Part shown: in pieces, positions 32,070-40,791 of the stretch | Layout of the letters: each line of letters opens with the position of its first letter | Numbering within the stretch: the stretch's first letter is position 1 | NCBI RefSeq assembly: GCF_001499965.1 | Contig: NZ_LQIT01000016.1 | Coordinates: 1 to 64,000 of the forward strand | Direction of reading: 5' to 3' | Source: Mycobacterium sp. GA-2829 | GTDB taxonomy: Bacteria; Actinomycetota; Actinomycetes; Mycobacteriales; Mycobacteriaceae | Length of the DNA: 64,000 nucleotides | Notes under the pieces: generated by a model | Database searches by the model: none | What the model saw: the letters and a program-made list of their open reading frames with translations, nothing else | What the model was told of the DNA's origin: nothing | Made by a program: the position numbers and the translations under genes

Positions 32070-34274
32070 TTGTCCGTGTCAGGGTCACCGCCGGTGAACG
32101 CCGAGGCCACGCCGTCGGCCGCCGACGAACCGATGACCATCCGGCAGCGGAACCTCGTGTTCCTGGCCGTGGTCCTCGGCATGCTGCTCGCCGCTCTGGA
32201 CCAGACGATCGTCGCGACCGCCTTGCCCACCGTCGTCGCCGACCTCGGCGGCGCCGGACACCAGGCGTGGGTGGTGACGAGCTACCTGCTGGCGTCCACG
32301 ATCGTGACCGCGATCGTCGGCAAGCTCGGCGACATCTTCGGCCGCAAGAAGGTCTTCCAGGTCGCGATCCTGCTCTTCCTCGCGGGTTCGGTGCTGTGCG
32401 GGCTCGCGCAGTCGATGGGCATGCTCGTGGCCGCACGCGCCCTGCAGGGCATCGGCGGCGGCGCCATCACCGTCACCGCCGTCGCGGTGATCGGCGAGGT
32501 CATCCCCCTGCGGGAACGCGGCCGGTACCAGGGGGCGCTGGGTGCGGTGTTCGGTGTGACCACCGTGATCGGCCCGCTGCTGGGCGGCTTCTTCACCGAC
32601 CACCTGACCTGGCGGTGGGCGTTCTGGATCAACGTCCCGATCGCCATCGTGGTGGTCGGCATCGCGGCGGTGGCGATTCCCGAGATCGCCAGGACGGCGC
32701 GGCCGGTGCTCGACTACGCCGGCATCGTGCTCGTCGGTCTCGGCGCGGCGGGGCTGACCCTGGCCACGAGTTGGGGCGGCACCACGTACGCGTGGGGGTC
32801 CCCGATCATCATCGGGCTGTTCGCCGGCTCCGTCGCGGCGCTGGTCGGGTTCGTGTTCGCGGAGAAACGCGCCGCCGAACCCATCCTGCCGCTGCGTCTG
32901 TTCAGCAACCCGGTGTTCACGGTGTGCTGCGTGCTGTCGTTCGTCGTCGGTTTCGCGATGCTCGGCGCGCTGACGTTCCTGCCGACCTACATGCAGTTCG
33001 TCGACGGCGTCTCGGCCACCGCCTCGGGTCTGCGCACGCTGCCGATGGTGCTCGGTCTGCTGGTCACGTCGCTGAGCAGTGGTGTGATCGTCGGCCGCAC
33101 CGGCCGGTACAAGATCTTCCCTATCGCGGGGACGGCGATCATGGCGCTCGGCTTCGTGCTGCTGTCACAGATGGGGCCGGGCACCTCGACGCTGGTGCAG
33201 TCGCTGGACCTGCTGGTGCTCGGTGCGGGCATCGGGCTGAGCATGCAGGTGCTCGTGCTGGTCGTCCAGAACACCGTGGACTTCACCGACCTCGGCGTGG
33301 CCACCTCCGGGGTGACGTTCTTCCGGACCATCGGCAGCTCGTTCGGTGCGGCGATCTTCGGCTCGTTGTTCGCGAACTTCCTCGACGACCGGCTGCCCGA
33401 GGCGATGGCCACCAGCGGCGCCCCACCTGAGGCGGCCACCTCACCGCAGGCGCTGCACCGCCTGTCGGAGGACGTCGCCGCCCCGATCATCAACGCCTAC
33501 GCCGATTCGCTGAGTCAGGTGTTCATCTTCGCGGCGCCGTTCGCGATCGTCGGGTTCGTGCTGGCGCTGTTCCTCAAACAGGTGCCCCTGCGCGACGCGG
33601 CCGCCAGCGGCAGCACCGACCTTGGCGAGGGCTTCGGCATGCCCACCCAGACGTCGCCCGAGAAAGTACTCGAGGTCGCGATCGGCCGGCTGCTGCAGCG
33701 CAGCCACGGGATCGACCTCGAATCGGTGGCCCGGACCTCGCGCAGCAGGGTCGACATCGCGCGGCTGTGGGCGCTGATCCAGATCTACCGCCACACCGCG
33801 GTGATGGGGACCGCCGACCTCAACGCCATCGCCGACGAGCGCCGGGTGCCCCGCCAGATCCTGGAACCGACCTTCGGTCGCCTGGTCGCGACCGGTTACG
33901 CCACCCGCACGGGCGACTTCCTCACGCTGACACCCGCCGGCGCCACCGAGGTCAACGCGGCGCGCGACGTCATCGCGAAGTGGCTCACCGACACCCTCGC
34001 GCAATCCGAGGAGTTCGGTGGCCGACCGGACCGCATGCAGGTCCAGGGCGCGCTCGACCGCGTCGCGCGGGGCGTGCTGCTCGAACAGAGCGCGGGCGAC
34101 AACGAGACCCGGCCGATGAAGCTGGGCGCCCCGCCGCCGCCGATGGTCGAACCGCCGACCACCCGGCTGCGCGCCCCCGCGGCGCCGATCCTCATGGACC
34201 CGCCGACCCGGCCGTTCCGTGCACACCCGCCGGCACCCAACCGGCCGCCCTCGCCCCGGCCGCCGCGTCGCTAG
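32070..34274 (+). CDS. MFS drug-efflux transporter (DHA2/EmrB type) with C-terminal winged-helix-like extension
   Basis: This protein of about 734 residues begins with 14 predicted membrane helices of the EmrB/QacA class (LDQTIVATALPTVVADL in helix 1, motif A GKLGDIFGRKKV, motif C GPLLGGFFTDHLTWRW). After about residue 530 comes a cytosolic part with a MarR-like winged-helix pattern (RLLQRSHGIDL, ADLNAIADERRVPRQILEPTFGRLVATGYATR), then a Pro-rich tail. Multidrug exporters of this class are usually about 500 residues. The TTG at 32070 follows GAGGAAGG by 7 nt. A GTG at 32076 is an alternative. The gene's upstream part overlaps the oxidoreductase relic. Confidence 0.85.
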   Translation: MSVSGSPPVNAEATPSAADEPMTIRQRNLVFLAVVLGMLLAALDQTIVATALPTVVADLGGAGHQAWVVTSYLLASTIVTAIVGKLGDIFGRKKVFQVAILLFLAGSVLCGLAQSMGMLVAARALQGIGGGAITVTAVAVIGEVIPLRERGRYQGALGAVFGVTTVIGPLLGGFFTDHLTWRWAFWINVPIAIVVVGIAAVAIPEIARTARPVLDYAGIVLVGLGAAGLTLATSWGGTTYAWGSPIIIGLFAGSVAALVGFVFAEKRAAEPILPLRLFSNPVFTVCCVLSFVVGFAMLGALTFLPTYMQFVDGVSATASGLRTLPMVLGLLVTSLSSGVIVGRTGRYKIFPIAGTAIMALGFVLLSQMGPGTSTLVQSLDLLVLGAGIGLSMQVLVLVVQNTVDFTDLGVATSGVTFFRTIGSSFGAAIFGSLFANFLDDRLPEAMATSGAPPEAATSPQALHRLSEDVAAPIINAYADSLSQVFIFAAPFAIVGFVLALFLKQVPLRDAAASGSTDLGEGFGMPTQTSPEKVLEVAIGRLLQRSHGIDLESVARTSRSRVDIARLWALIQIYRHTAVMGTADLNAIADERRVPRQILEPTFGRLVATGYATRTGDFLTLTPAGATEVNAARDVIAKWLTDTLAQSEEFGGRPDRMQVQGALDRVARGVLLEQSAGDNETRPMKLGAPPPPMVEPPTTRLRAPAAPILMDPPTRPFRAHPPAPNRPPSPRPPRR

Positions 34275-34284
34275 ATCGCGGCGG

Positions 34285-34638
34285 TCACCACAGCACGGCG
34301 ATGGCCGCCGCGCCGAACGACAGCAGGCCGATGACGTAGAACACCGGCCGCGCCACGACCTCGTCACGCTTGCGCTGGCGCGCGTTGCTCATTCCGACCA
34401 GGCCGGCCAGCACCAGGAGGATGACCAGCTTCACGCCGATCTTGGGGTAGTTGAGGTCGATCCCGGCGGGCCACGGCGCCGCCAGCGCGAGGCCGGTGAC
34501 CAGTGAGACCAGGACGCCGTAGTCCATCAGACGGGTGGTCCGGAAACGCCGCGCCACCGCCTCGGCAGCCCATGAACCGAAGGTCAAGGCGAAGCCGACG
34601 ATGTGGATCAGCACGACCGCGTCACGCAGGAGCTGCAT
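34285..34638 (-). CDS. Conserved four-helix membrane protein
   Basis: This 117-residue protein has four hydrophobic segments (about 5-25, 38-57, 67-86 and 98-116), with a basic cytoplasmic loop (ARQRKRDEV) between helices 3 and 4. No catalytic motif is evident. It converges with the MFS gene (10-bp gap). I do not recognise a functional family. Similar small proteins are common in mycobacteria as conserved hypothetical membrane proteins. Confidence 0.7.
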   Translation of the reverse strand: MQLLRDAVVLIHIVGFALTFGSWAAEAVARRFRTTRLMDYGVLVSLVTGLALAAPWPAGIDLNYPKIGVKLVILLVLAGLVGMSNARQRKRDEVVARPVFYVIGLLSFGAAAIAVLW

Positions 34639-34679
34639 GCGCGCAACCTATCACCCGAGCCCCGGGTCCCCACGGCGGC

Positions 34680-34719
34680 GCTAGCAAGGTGCTAACAATT
34701 GCTAGCACTTGGGTACACT
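34680..34719 (+). promoter_or_regulatory. Helically phased GCTAGCA repeats and -10 box
   Basis: GCTAGCA (34680), GCTAACA (34691) and GCTAGCA (34701) recur every 10-11 bp, which is one DNA turn. The last two also form a near palindrome, GCTAACAATTGCTAGC (34691-34706). TACACT (34714-34719) then lies 7 nt before the ATG of the small gene. The arrangement suits cooperative binding of a regulator over the promoter. Confidence 0.6.
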
Positions 34720-34726
34720 GGGTGTC

Positions 34727-34873
34727 ATGCATAGTTCGCCGATCACAGTTACCGGCCGACTGCTGCGCCAGATCCGTCGCGCCGTCGATGCCGCGGTGCA
34801 CCAGACCCCCGACCACCGAGAGCCCTGCCGCGACGAGGTCGAGATCGTCGAGCGCGAGCTCACCCGATGCTGA
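34727..34873 (+). CDS. Small protein of 48 residues behind a phased-repeat promoter
   Basis: An ATG-to-TGA frame encodes 48 residues with a basic amphipathic front (ITVTGRLLRQIRRAVDAAV) and an acidic back half (EPCRDEVEIVERELTRC), with two cysteines. There is no signal peptide or membrane helix. The -10 box 7 nt upstream implies a leaderless mRNA. I do not recognise a family, and a small regulator, antitoxin-like protein or peptide are all possible. It converges with the GAF-ANTAR gene 6 bp away. Confidence 0.5.
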   Translation: MHSSPITVTGRLLRQIRRAVDAAVHQTPDHREPCRDEVEIVERELTRC

Positions 34874-34879
34874 CCAGGC

Positions 34880-35614
34880 TCAACCCAGCGAGTCGAGGAA
34901 CTTGAGCGCCACGGTGTGCAGTTTGGTGTTGGTGTTCTGCGACTCCTTGACCAGCCGCTGAAACGCCTCGTCCTCGGAGCAGCCGTGCACCGCGCGCAAC
35001 GCGCCCTTGGCCTGATCGATCGTCGACCGAGAGGTGAGCGCCTCGCGGAGCTGCTCGATCGTGTCGCGGGAGCGCTGCCAGTGCCGGGCGTTGGTGATCA
35101 GCAGGCTGGCGGTCTGCATGTACAGCCGCACCAGCGCTTCGTCGAACGGATCGAACGCGGTCGCGGTCGTGCTGTACGCGTTGAGCGACCCCACCAGCTC
35201 GGGGTTGTCGCCTACCCGGTCGACGAGCAGCGGCACCGACAGCGTCGCGGTGATCGCGCACTCACGCGCAGCGGCGACGAATTCCGGCCAGCGATCGTCG
35301 TCGGCGGCCATCACCGCACGCACCGGGCGACGCACATCCGCCGCCTCCAGGCAGGGGCCGCGGCCGGAGTCGTACTGGACCCGGTCGAGCGGCAGCACGC
35401 GGTCATCGGTGCAGGCCGCGGTGCGGGGTCTCGGATCGGCCAGCACGCTGATGCTCACGGCGTCGGCGTCGGCAATCGCCTCGGCGCCCGATTCGGCCAC
35501 CTGCTGCAGGAGCTCGTCGAGTGGACGTTCACCCGAGAACAGCGTCTGCAGCGACTCGATGGCCTCGCTGACGCTCTCCAGTCGGTCGATCTCGTCGGGA
35601 CGCTCGTCCGTCAT
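34880..35614 (-). CDS. GAF and ANTAR domain RNA-binding regulator
   Basis: This 244-residue protein has an N-terminal GAF-type sensory domain (about 20-165, with DSGRGPCLEA and SVPLLVD) and a C-terminal ANTAR three-helix domain (about 175-240, IDQAKGALRAVHGCSEDEAFQRLVKESQNTN). ANTAR proteins bind paired hairpins in mRNA leaders and prevent termination, and mycobacteria have several of this form. Its RNA targets cannot be named from this window. It appears to be a single-gene unit. Confidence 0.88.
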   Translation of the reverse strand: MTDERPDEIDRLESVSEAIESLQTLFSGERPLDELLQQVAESGAEAIADADAVSISVLADPRPRTAACTDDRVLPLDRVQYDSGRGPCLEAADVRRPVRAVMAADDDRWPEFVAAARECAITATLSVPLLVDRVGDNPELVGSLNAYSTTATAFDPFDEALVRLYMQTASLLITNARHWQRSRDTIEQLREALTSRSTIDQAKGALRAVHGCSEDEAFQRLVKESQNTNTKLHTVALKFLDSLG

Positions 35615-35720
35615 GGCGGCACACCATCCTCTCCGCCGGTCCGCGTTTCAGACCGAGATGGTAACCATGGACTGACGTGGGCGAAAGTTTCCAGGACTCG
35701 CCGTCACGGATCGGTAGCAC

Positions 35721-37379
35721 TTACAGCTCGGTGACCCGCCCATTCTCGACGCGCCAGCTGCGGTCGAGCCGGACGTTCTGCAGCATCCGACGGTCGTGCG
35801 TCACCAACAACAGAGCGCCCTCATAGCTCTCCAGCGCCTGCTCGAGCTGTTCGATGGCGGGCAGATCGAGGTGGTTGGTCGGCTCGTCGAGCACCAGCAC
35901 GTTGACGCCGACGGCCTGCAGCAGCGCCATCCCGGCGCGGGTGCGCTCCCCGGGTGAGAGCTCGTCGACCGGCCGCTCGACGTGGTCGGCGCGCAGCCCG
36001 AACTTCGCCAGCAGGGTGCGCACGTCGGCGGTGGTCCAGGACGGCACCGTCTGTTCGAAGCGGTCGACGAGCCGTTCGCAGCCGGTGAACTCTGCTCGCG
36101 CCTGGTCGATTTCGCCGATCGCGACGTTGGCGCCCAGGCTCGCCCGGCCCGCGTCGGGCGAGCGACGTCCCAGCAGCAGCCGCAGCAGTGTCGACTTCCC
36201 CGCCCCGTTGGGTCCGGTGATGCCGATCCGTTCCCCGGCATCGATCTGCAGCGACACCGGTCCGAGGACGAAATCGCCTTGCCGCACAACGGCTTCGTCG
36301 AGGGTGGCGACGACCGCACTGGATCGCGGCGCCGCCGCGATCGTGAACTGCAGCGTCCACTCCTTGCGCGGTTCCCCGACCTCCTCCAATCGGGCGATCC
36401 GGCTCTCCATCTGCCGGACCTTCTGCGCCTGCTTCTCACTGGACTCGGTGGCCGCGCGCCTGCGGATCTTGTCGTTGTCGGGCGCCTTGCGGATCGCGTT
36501 GCGGACCCCCTGGCTCGACCACTCACGCTGGACGCGGGCGCGCGCCACCAGGTCGGCCTTCTTCTCGGCGAATTCTTCGTACTGTTCGCGCCGGTGCCTG
36601 CGGCCGACCTCCCGCTCCTCGAGGTAGCTCTCGTATCCGCCGCCGAACACTTTCGTGGTGTTCTGCGCCAGATCCAGCTCGAGAACGTGGGTCACGCTGC
36701 GGGCGAGGAACTCCCGGTCATGGCTCACCAGGACGACCCCACCGCGCAGATCACGGACGAAGTCCTCGAGCCGGGCCAGGCCGTCGAGGTCCAGGTCGTT
36801 GGTCGGCTCGTCGAGCAGCACGATGTCGAAGCGGGACAGCAGCAGTGCCGCGAGCCCGACCCGGGCCGCCTGCCCACCCGACAATGCGGTCATCGGTGTC
36901 GAATGCGGTTGCACCGCATCGGTGTCCAAGCCGAGGTCGGCCAGCACTGCGGGCAGGCGCTCCTCGAGGTCGGCCGCCCCGGTGGCCAGCCAGTGATCCA
37001 GGGCGACGGAGTACGCCTCAGCCGGATCATCACCGGCGCCTTGGGGATCCGCCAACGCTTCGGCCGCCCGCTCCATCGCCTGGGTGGCAGCGGCGCATCC
37101 GGTGCGGCGTGCGATGTAGGCGGCGACGGTCTCCCCCGCCACGCGCTCGTGCTCCTGGGGCAGCCACCCGACGAACGCGTCGGCGGGTGCCAGGCTGACC
37201 GAACCCTCGAGCGGTGCGAGGTCACCGGCCAGGATCCGCAGCAGGGTGCTCTTGCCCGCGCCGTTGGCGCCGACGACGCCGACCACGTCACCGGGCGCCA
37301 CGGTCACGTCGAGCCGCTCGAACAGGGTGCGGTGGGCGAACCCGCCGGCCAGGTTCTTCGCGACGAGGGTTGCGGTCAC
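35721..37379 (-). CDS. ABC-F family ATPase (ribosome-associated)
   Basis: Two ABC domains without membrane helices occupy 552 residues. Walker A motifs are GANGAGKST and GPNGAGKST, signatures are LSGGQAARV and LSPGERTRA, and Walker B regions are VLLDEPTNDLD and LVLDEPTNHLD. A charged linker (about 240-330, REVGRRHRREQYEEF onward) separates them. This is the ABC-F layout. Such proteins act on the ribosome in translation control or antibiotic protection. Linker length cannot tell housekeeping from resistance types here. The GTG at 37379 was chosen as the first start before the conserved domain. Confidence 0.88.
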   Translation of the reverse strand: MTATLVAKNLAGGFAHRTLFERLDVTVAPGDVVGVVGANGAGKSTLLRILAGDLAPLEGSVSLAPADAFVGWLPQEHERVAGETVAAYIARRTGCAAATQAMERAAEALADPQGAGDDPAEAYSVALDHWLATGAADLEERLPAVLADLGLDTDAVQPHSTPMTALSGGQAARVGLAALLLSRFDIVLLDEPTNDLDLDGLARLEDFVRDLRGGVVLVSHDREFLARSVTHVLELDLAQNTTKVFGGGYESYLEEREVGRRHRREQYEEFAEKKADLVARARVQREWSSQGVRNAIRKAPDNDKIRRRAATESSEKQAQKVRQMESRIARLEEVGEPRKEWTLQFTIAAAPRSSAVVATLDEAVVRQGDFVLGPVSLQIDAGERIGITGPNGAGKSTLLRLLLGRRSPDAGRASLGANVAIGEIDQARAEFTGCERLVDRFEQTVPSWTTADVRTLLAKFGLRADHVERPVDELSPGERTRAGMALLQAVGVNVLVLDEPTNHLDLPAIEQLEQALESYEGALLLVTHDRRMLQNVRLDRSWRVENGRVTEL

Positions 37380-37416
37380 GCGCTCATCGTCCCATTGCGC
37401 GACGCCGGCTCTCCGG

Positions 37417-38610
37417 TCAGTGGGTGACCGCGAGAGCGGGCTGGGACGCACCCGAGAGGCTGTGCAGCGGGCCCGTCATCCGGGCGAGGATCGGGCTCAC
37501 GGCGGCGATCCCACCGAGGACGGCCGACACGACGATCGCCCCGAGGACGCCGTGCGACTGGGTGGCGACCCCCGCCGCGGCGGTGCCGATCGCGCCGCCG
37601 CCGAGCATCGCGCTGTTGAGCCAGCCGAACGCCTCGGTGGCCAGGTGTTCGTCGACCTCGACGGAGACCATGTGGAACAGCGCTGCCATCGCCGGCGCGA
37701 ATCCGACGCCGGAGACGAACAGGCTCGCGAACCGCAGCACCGGGTCGTCGAGGACTCCGAACAGCGCGACCCCGACCACGACGAGCGCCAGCGCCGCGAC
37801 GACGCCGACCAGCCCGATCTGTCGATGGCCGAAGGCCAACCCGCCGAGCAGCGATCCGACGCTCGCGAGGGCGATCGCCACCCCAGCCGCGACACCGTGT
37901 CCCCCGAGGGCGGCGACGACGCCCACCTCCAGCGCCGTGAAGGCGGCGACCAGGCCGAGTGTGGCCACCATCGCCATCACCACCGCCCGGTTCAGCAGCA
38001 CGCGACCGAACGTGGTCTTCTTCGTCGCGGTCTGTGGCCGGAGCTCACCCGCTCCGAACAGGAACCACGCCGTCCCGAGCACGGTGATCGCTGCCGACGC
38101 GAGCAGGGGCAGCGCGGTCGACACCGACGAGGCGAGCACGGTCGCGGCTACCGGACCGACCACCCAGATCAGCTCCTGCGCGGTGGTGTCGAGCGCGAAC
38201 ACCGCCCGCACCGAATCCCGCGGCATCATCTGCGGGTAGAGCGCGCGGACCACCGGCATCAGCGGCGGCACCGACAACCCGACCAGCAGGCCCAGGGCCA
38301 TGAGCGCCGCGGGCGACCATCCGGACCAGGCCAGCGCGAGCAGGCTGACGCCGTTCACCGCGGCCGAGACCACGAGCGTCGGGACCATGCCCACGTTCCC
38401 GGCGAGCCGCGCGGTGATCGGCATCGCCACGGCCTGACCGACGCTCACCCATGCGGCGACGGCGCCGGCCACGGCGTAGGACCCGGTCAGACCGTGCACG
38501 CGCAGCAGGATCGCCAGCGGCAGGATGCCGAGCGGCAACCGGGCGAACAGCTGCGAGGCGGTGATGTTGAGCACCCGCGGCGTCCGCATCACCTCGCGAT
38601 ACGCGCGCAT
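37417..38610 (-). CDS. MFS transporter (efflux type)
   Basis: This 397-residue protein has about 12 membrane helices, without the 14-helix extension of the other exporter. The ATG at 38610 follows AAGGGAG by 6 nt, which favours it over an upstream in-frame start at 38640. It is divergent from a TetR gene and the intergenic region holds a perfect 16-bp palindrome, so TetR-controlled export of a small molecule is likely. The substrate is unknown. Confidence 0.82.
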   Translation of the reverse strand: MRAYREVMRTPRVLNITASQLFARLPLGILPLAILLRVHGLTGSYAVAGAVAAWVSVGQAVAMPITARLAGNVGMVPTLVVSAAVNGVSLLALAWSGWSPAALMALGLLVGLSVPPLMPVVRALYPQMMPRDSVRAVFALDTTAQELIWVVGPVAATVLASSVSTALPLLASAAITVLGTAWFLFGAGELRPQTATKKTTFGRVLLNRAVVMAMVATLGLVAAFTALEVGVVAALGGHGVAAGVAIALASVGSLLGGLAFGHRQIGLVGVVAALALVVVGVALFGVLDDPVLRFASLFVSGVGFAPAMAALFHMVSVEVDEHLATEAFGWLNSAMLGGGAIGTAAAGVATQSHGVLGAIVVSAVLGGIAAVSPILARMTGPLHSLSGASQPALAVTH

Positions 38611-38651
38611 CCGCAACTCCCTTCGACCTCGCACCGGCAACCGGATGACTA

Positions 38652-38667
38652 TACCGTCCGGACGGTA
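38652..38667. promoter_or_regulatory. Perfect TetR-type operator palindrome TACCGTCCGGACGGTA
   Basis: A perfect 16-bp palindrome is centred between the divergent MFS and TetR genes. It is just upstream of the TAGGGT -10 box (38699-38704) of the TetR gene and in the promoter area of the exporter, so one bound dimer could repress both. Confidence 0.75.
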
Positions 38668-38710
38668 CAGTTCCGAATCGCTGCGTCAGGCCCCGTCGTA
38701 GGGTGGCCCG

Positions 38711-39253
38711 ATGACCTCAGCGCGGGAACGCATCCTCGACGCCTACGAGGATCTGCTCGCCGTCGAGGGCGAGCGGTACGCGACCCTGGAGGCGGTGGCC
38801 GCCAAGGCCGGCGTCTCCAAGGGCGGGTTGCTGTATCACTTCCCTGCCAAGGATCAGCTCGCCGCCGCGCTGTGTGAGCGGTTCGTCGCGTTGGCCGCTG
38901 AGGACACCGACCGGATGCGCACCGACCCCGAGGGCCCGGCCCGGTATTACGTGCGGTCCTCGCACTACGCGGGCACACCGCTGGACCGCGCGCTGATGGC
39001 GGTGTCGCGACTGCAGCAGTCCGGCGACGAACGGGCCAGAGAGGTCATCGAATCCGCGTCCGAACAGTGGTTGGGAATCCTGCAGGAGGCGCTCGGCAGC
39101 CGGGAGGCCGCACGGGCGGTGAAGTTGATCGGCGACGGGCTGTACTACCACGCGCTGCACAGCGCACTCGGCGGGCGGCCGGAGACCGCGCGGACCGACG
39201 AGGGGCTGTTGCGGGTGGTCGACCGGATCACCGACGTCCCCGACGCGGAGTGA
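38711..39253 (+). CDS. TetR/AcrR-family regulator of the divergent MFS gene
   Basis: This 180-residue protein has an N-terminal helix-turn-helix (about 10-55, YATLEAVAAKAGVSKGGLLYHFPAKDQL) and a TetR-type C-terminal domain. TAGGGT ends 6 nt before the ATG, so the mRNA is probably leaderless. The palindrome at 38652-38667 is its likely operator. It probably senses the compound exported by the neighbouring MFS protein. Confidence 0.88.
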   Translation: MTSARERILDAYEDLLAVEGERYATLEAVAAKAGVSKGGLLYHFPAKDQLAAALCERFVALAAEDTDRMRTDPEGPARYYVRSSHYAGTPLDRALMAVSRLQQSGDERAREVIESASEQWLGILQEALGSREAARAVKLIGDGLYYHALHSALGGRPETARTDEGLLRVVDRITDVPDAE

Positions 39254-39329
39254 CCCGTGTGACTGGAGTGAATTCTGGGGCCTTTGGGTACAGAATGGCT
39301 ACCAAGATCACCCCGGCCGAGGAGCGGAC

Positions 39330-39995
39330 GTGTTCGTCGACAATGCCGCGCGGGTGGCGACGGTGCTCGCCACACTCGCCGCCCTCGCGCTGATCGGCGC
39401 CCCGACCGCGTCCGCCGCCGCGAAGTGTCCGGATGTCGAGGTGATCTTCGCCCGCGGCACCGACGAGCCGCCCGGCATCGGCGTGGTCGGCAAGGCCCTG
39501 GTCGACACGCTGAAACCGATGGTCAAGGGGAAGTCGGTCAACACCTACGCGGTGCGATACCCGGCGTCGTGGGACTTCGCCCAGGTGGGTGCAGGCGCCA
39601 CCGACGCGAGCCTGCGGGTGCAGACGACCGCGGCGAAGTGTCCGGACACCGCGATCGTCCTCGGCGGCTACTCGCAGGGGGCCGCGGTCATCGACGTCGT
39701 CGCGACCTCACCGGTCGCCGCGCTGGGGTACCGCGCGCCACTCCCGGCCGCCGCCGTCCCGCACGTCGCGGCCATCGCGGTCTTCGGCAACCCGTCGGCG
39801 CGGATCGGTCAGCCGCTGACCCGGATGAGCCCGGACTTCGGCGCGCGCACCGCCGACCTGTGCAACACCAACGACCCGATCTGCTCGCCGGGCCGCGACT
39901 TCGACGCGCACGTCACCTATCCGCAGTCGGGTCTGGTGAAGCTGGCCGCGCAATGGGTGGCCGCCCATGTGCGCGGCGCCCAGGCCAGCGACTAG
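39330..39995 (+). CDS. Secreted cutinase-family esterase (CFP21/Culp-like)
   Basis: This 221-residue protein has a signal peptide (cleavage near SASAA-K). The cutinase fold carries the Ser nucleophile in GGYSQGAAVID, an Asp in CNTNDPICSPG and a His in DAHVTYPQSG, along with conserved cysteines near both ends (AKCPDVEV, AKCPDTA, LCNTNDPIC). Mycobacterial Culp proteins are secreted lipases or esterases acting on lipid esters. The GTG at 39330 follows GAGGAG by 5-6 nt. It stands as a single gene. Confidence 0.92.
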   Translation: MFVDNAARVATVLATLAALALIGAPTASAAAKCPDVEVIFARGTDEPPGIGVVGKALVDTLKPMVKGKSVNTYAVRYPASWDFAQVGAGATDASLRVQTTAAKCPDTAIVLGGYSQGAAVIDVVATSPVAALGYRAPLPAAAVPHVAAIAVFGNPSARIGQPLTRMSPDFGARTADLCNTNDPICSPGRDFDAHVTYPQSGLVKLAAQWVAAHVRGAQASD

Positions 39996-40162
39996 CGCAG
40001 CTGGGCGTCGAAGAACGTCAGGATGCGCTGCCGCCTACGGCGACGAATGATGCAGTCCCACAATGCGTTCCCCCACGTGCACCACCAACCGAGGTCTTCT
40101 GCCGTTTCCCGGCCGCCGCGAACGCGAGGTTTGAAGATCCGGTGCACCGTGCACGCACCGGT

Positions 40163-40339
40163 ATGCCCGCCACCACCGGCGCCTCACTGCCCGACACGCC
40201 CTCGGCCCAGACCCTGGGCCGCGCACTGCGTCTGCTCGAACCGGCGCGCCGGCTGATCAACCCGAAGGTCTACGGCACCGAGAACCTGCCCCGGCGGTCG
40301 GTGCTCCGCCGGCTCACCGGACCCGAGCGGCGCCGTTGA
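40163..40339 (+). pseudogene. N-terminal relic of a glycerol/lysophospholipid acyltransferase
   Basis: A 58-residue frame contains LLEPARRLINPKVYGTENLP, which matches the approach to the acyltransferase domain of PlsC-type mycobacterial proteins. It then runs into an unrelated Arg-rich end (RRSVLRRLTGPERRR) without the HxxxxD catalytic motif. The most likely history is a deletion that removed the catalytic body. Its stop overlaps the TTG start of the EVE gene. The 39996-40162 stretch before it holds no gene I can support. Confidence 0.6.
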
Positions 40340-40791
40340 CGCGCGCGGTCTCGTTGGATGCGCTCGGCGCCTGGGTGATCAAATGCAATCCGGGCGTCAC
40401 GCCCGTGGCACCGATGCGCGCGGCGGGTGCGGCGAAACCGTCGTGGTGCGTCGCCGACAACTACCGCGTCCGGCTCATCCGCGCCGGGCAGCGGGTGCTG
40501 TTCTGGGTGTCGGCCCACCCTCAGCGCGGGTTCTGGGGTGCGGGCCGGATCACCGGCGAGGTCACCACCGACCGCGACGGCGGGCTGCACGTACCCGTCG
40601 AGATCCCGCTGTTCGATGCGCCGGTGACGGCCGCCGAACTGCGCGCGGTGCCGGGCCTGGAAACGCTGGAGGTGCTGCGCTCGCCGCAGCAGTCCAACCC
40701 GTCATGGGTCAGCCGGGCGGAGCTGGCGCTGCTCGACCCGCTACTGCCTACCAGCCGGCGTTGCGGGCCAGGTCGATCGCGTACTGGCTGA
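40336..40791 (+). CDS. EVE-domain-like protein
   Basis: This 151-residue protein has the EVE/PUA-like pattern: AWVIKCNPG at the front and DNYRVRLIRAGQRVLFWVSA with GFWGAGRI in the middle. EVE domains bind modified bases in nucleic acids and sometimes occur near defence genes, but nothing of that sort is adjacent. The TTG start at 40336 overlaps the stop of the acyltransferase relic (TTGA), so it may be translated by coupling. Its last 44 bp overlap the convergent cellulase gene. Confidence 0.7.
   Translation: MTRAVSLDALGAWVIKCNPGVTPVAPMRAAGAAKPSWCVADNYRVRLIRAGQRVLFWVSAHPQRGFWGAGRITGEVTTDRDGGLHVPVEIPLFDAPVTAAELRAVPGLETLEVLRSPQQSNPSWVSRAELALLDPLLPTSRRCGPGRSRTG

Noticed and set aside
39993-40040. 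Possible C-terminal tail of an alpha/beta hydrolase on the minus strand (RILTFFDAQLR then stop)
   Set aside because: Fifteen residues are too few to separate a relic from chance, and the stop coincides with the cutinase stop on the other strand.
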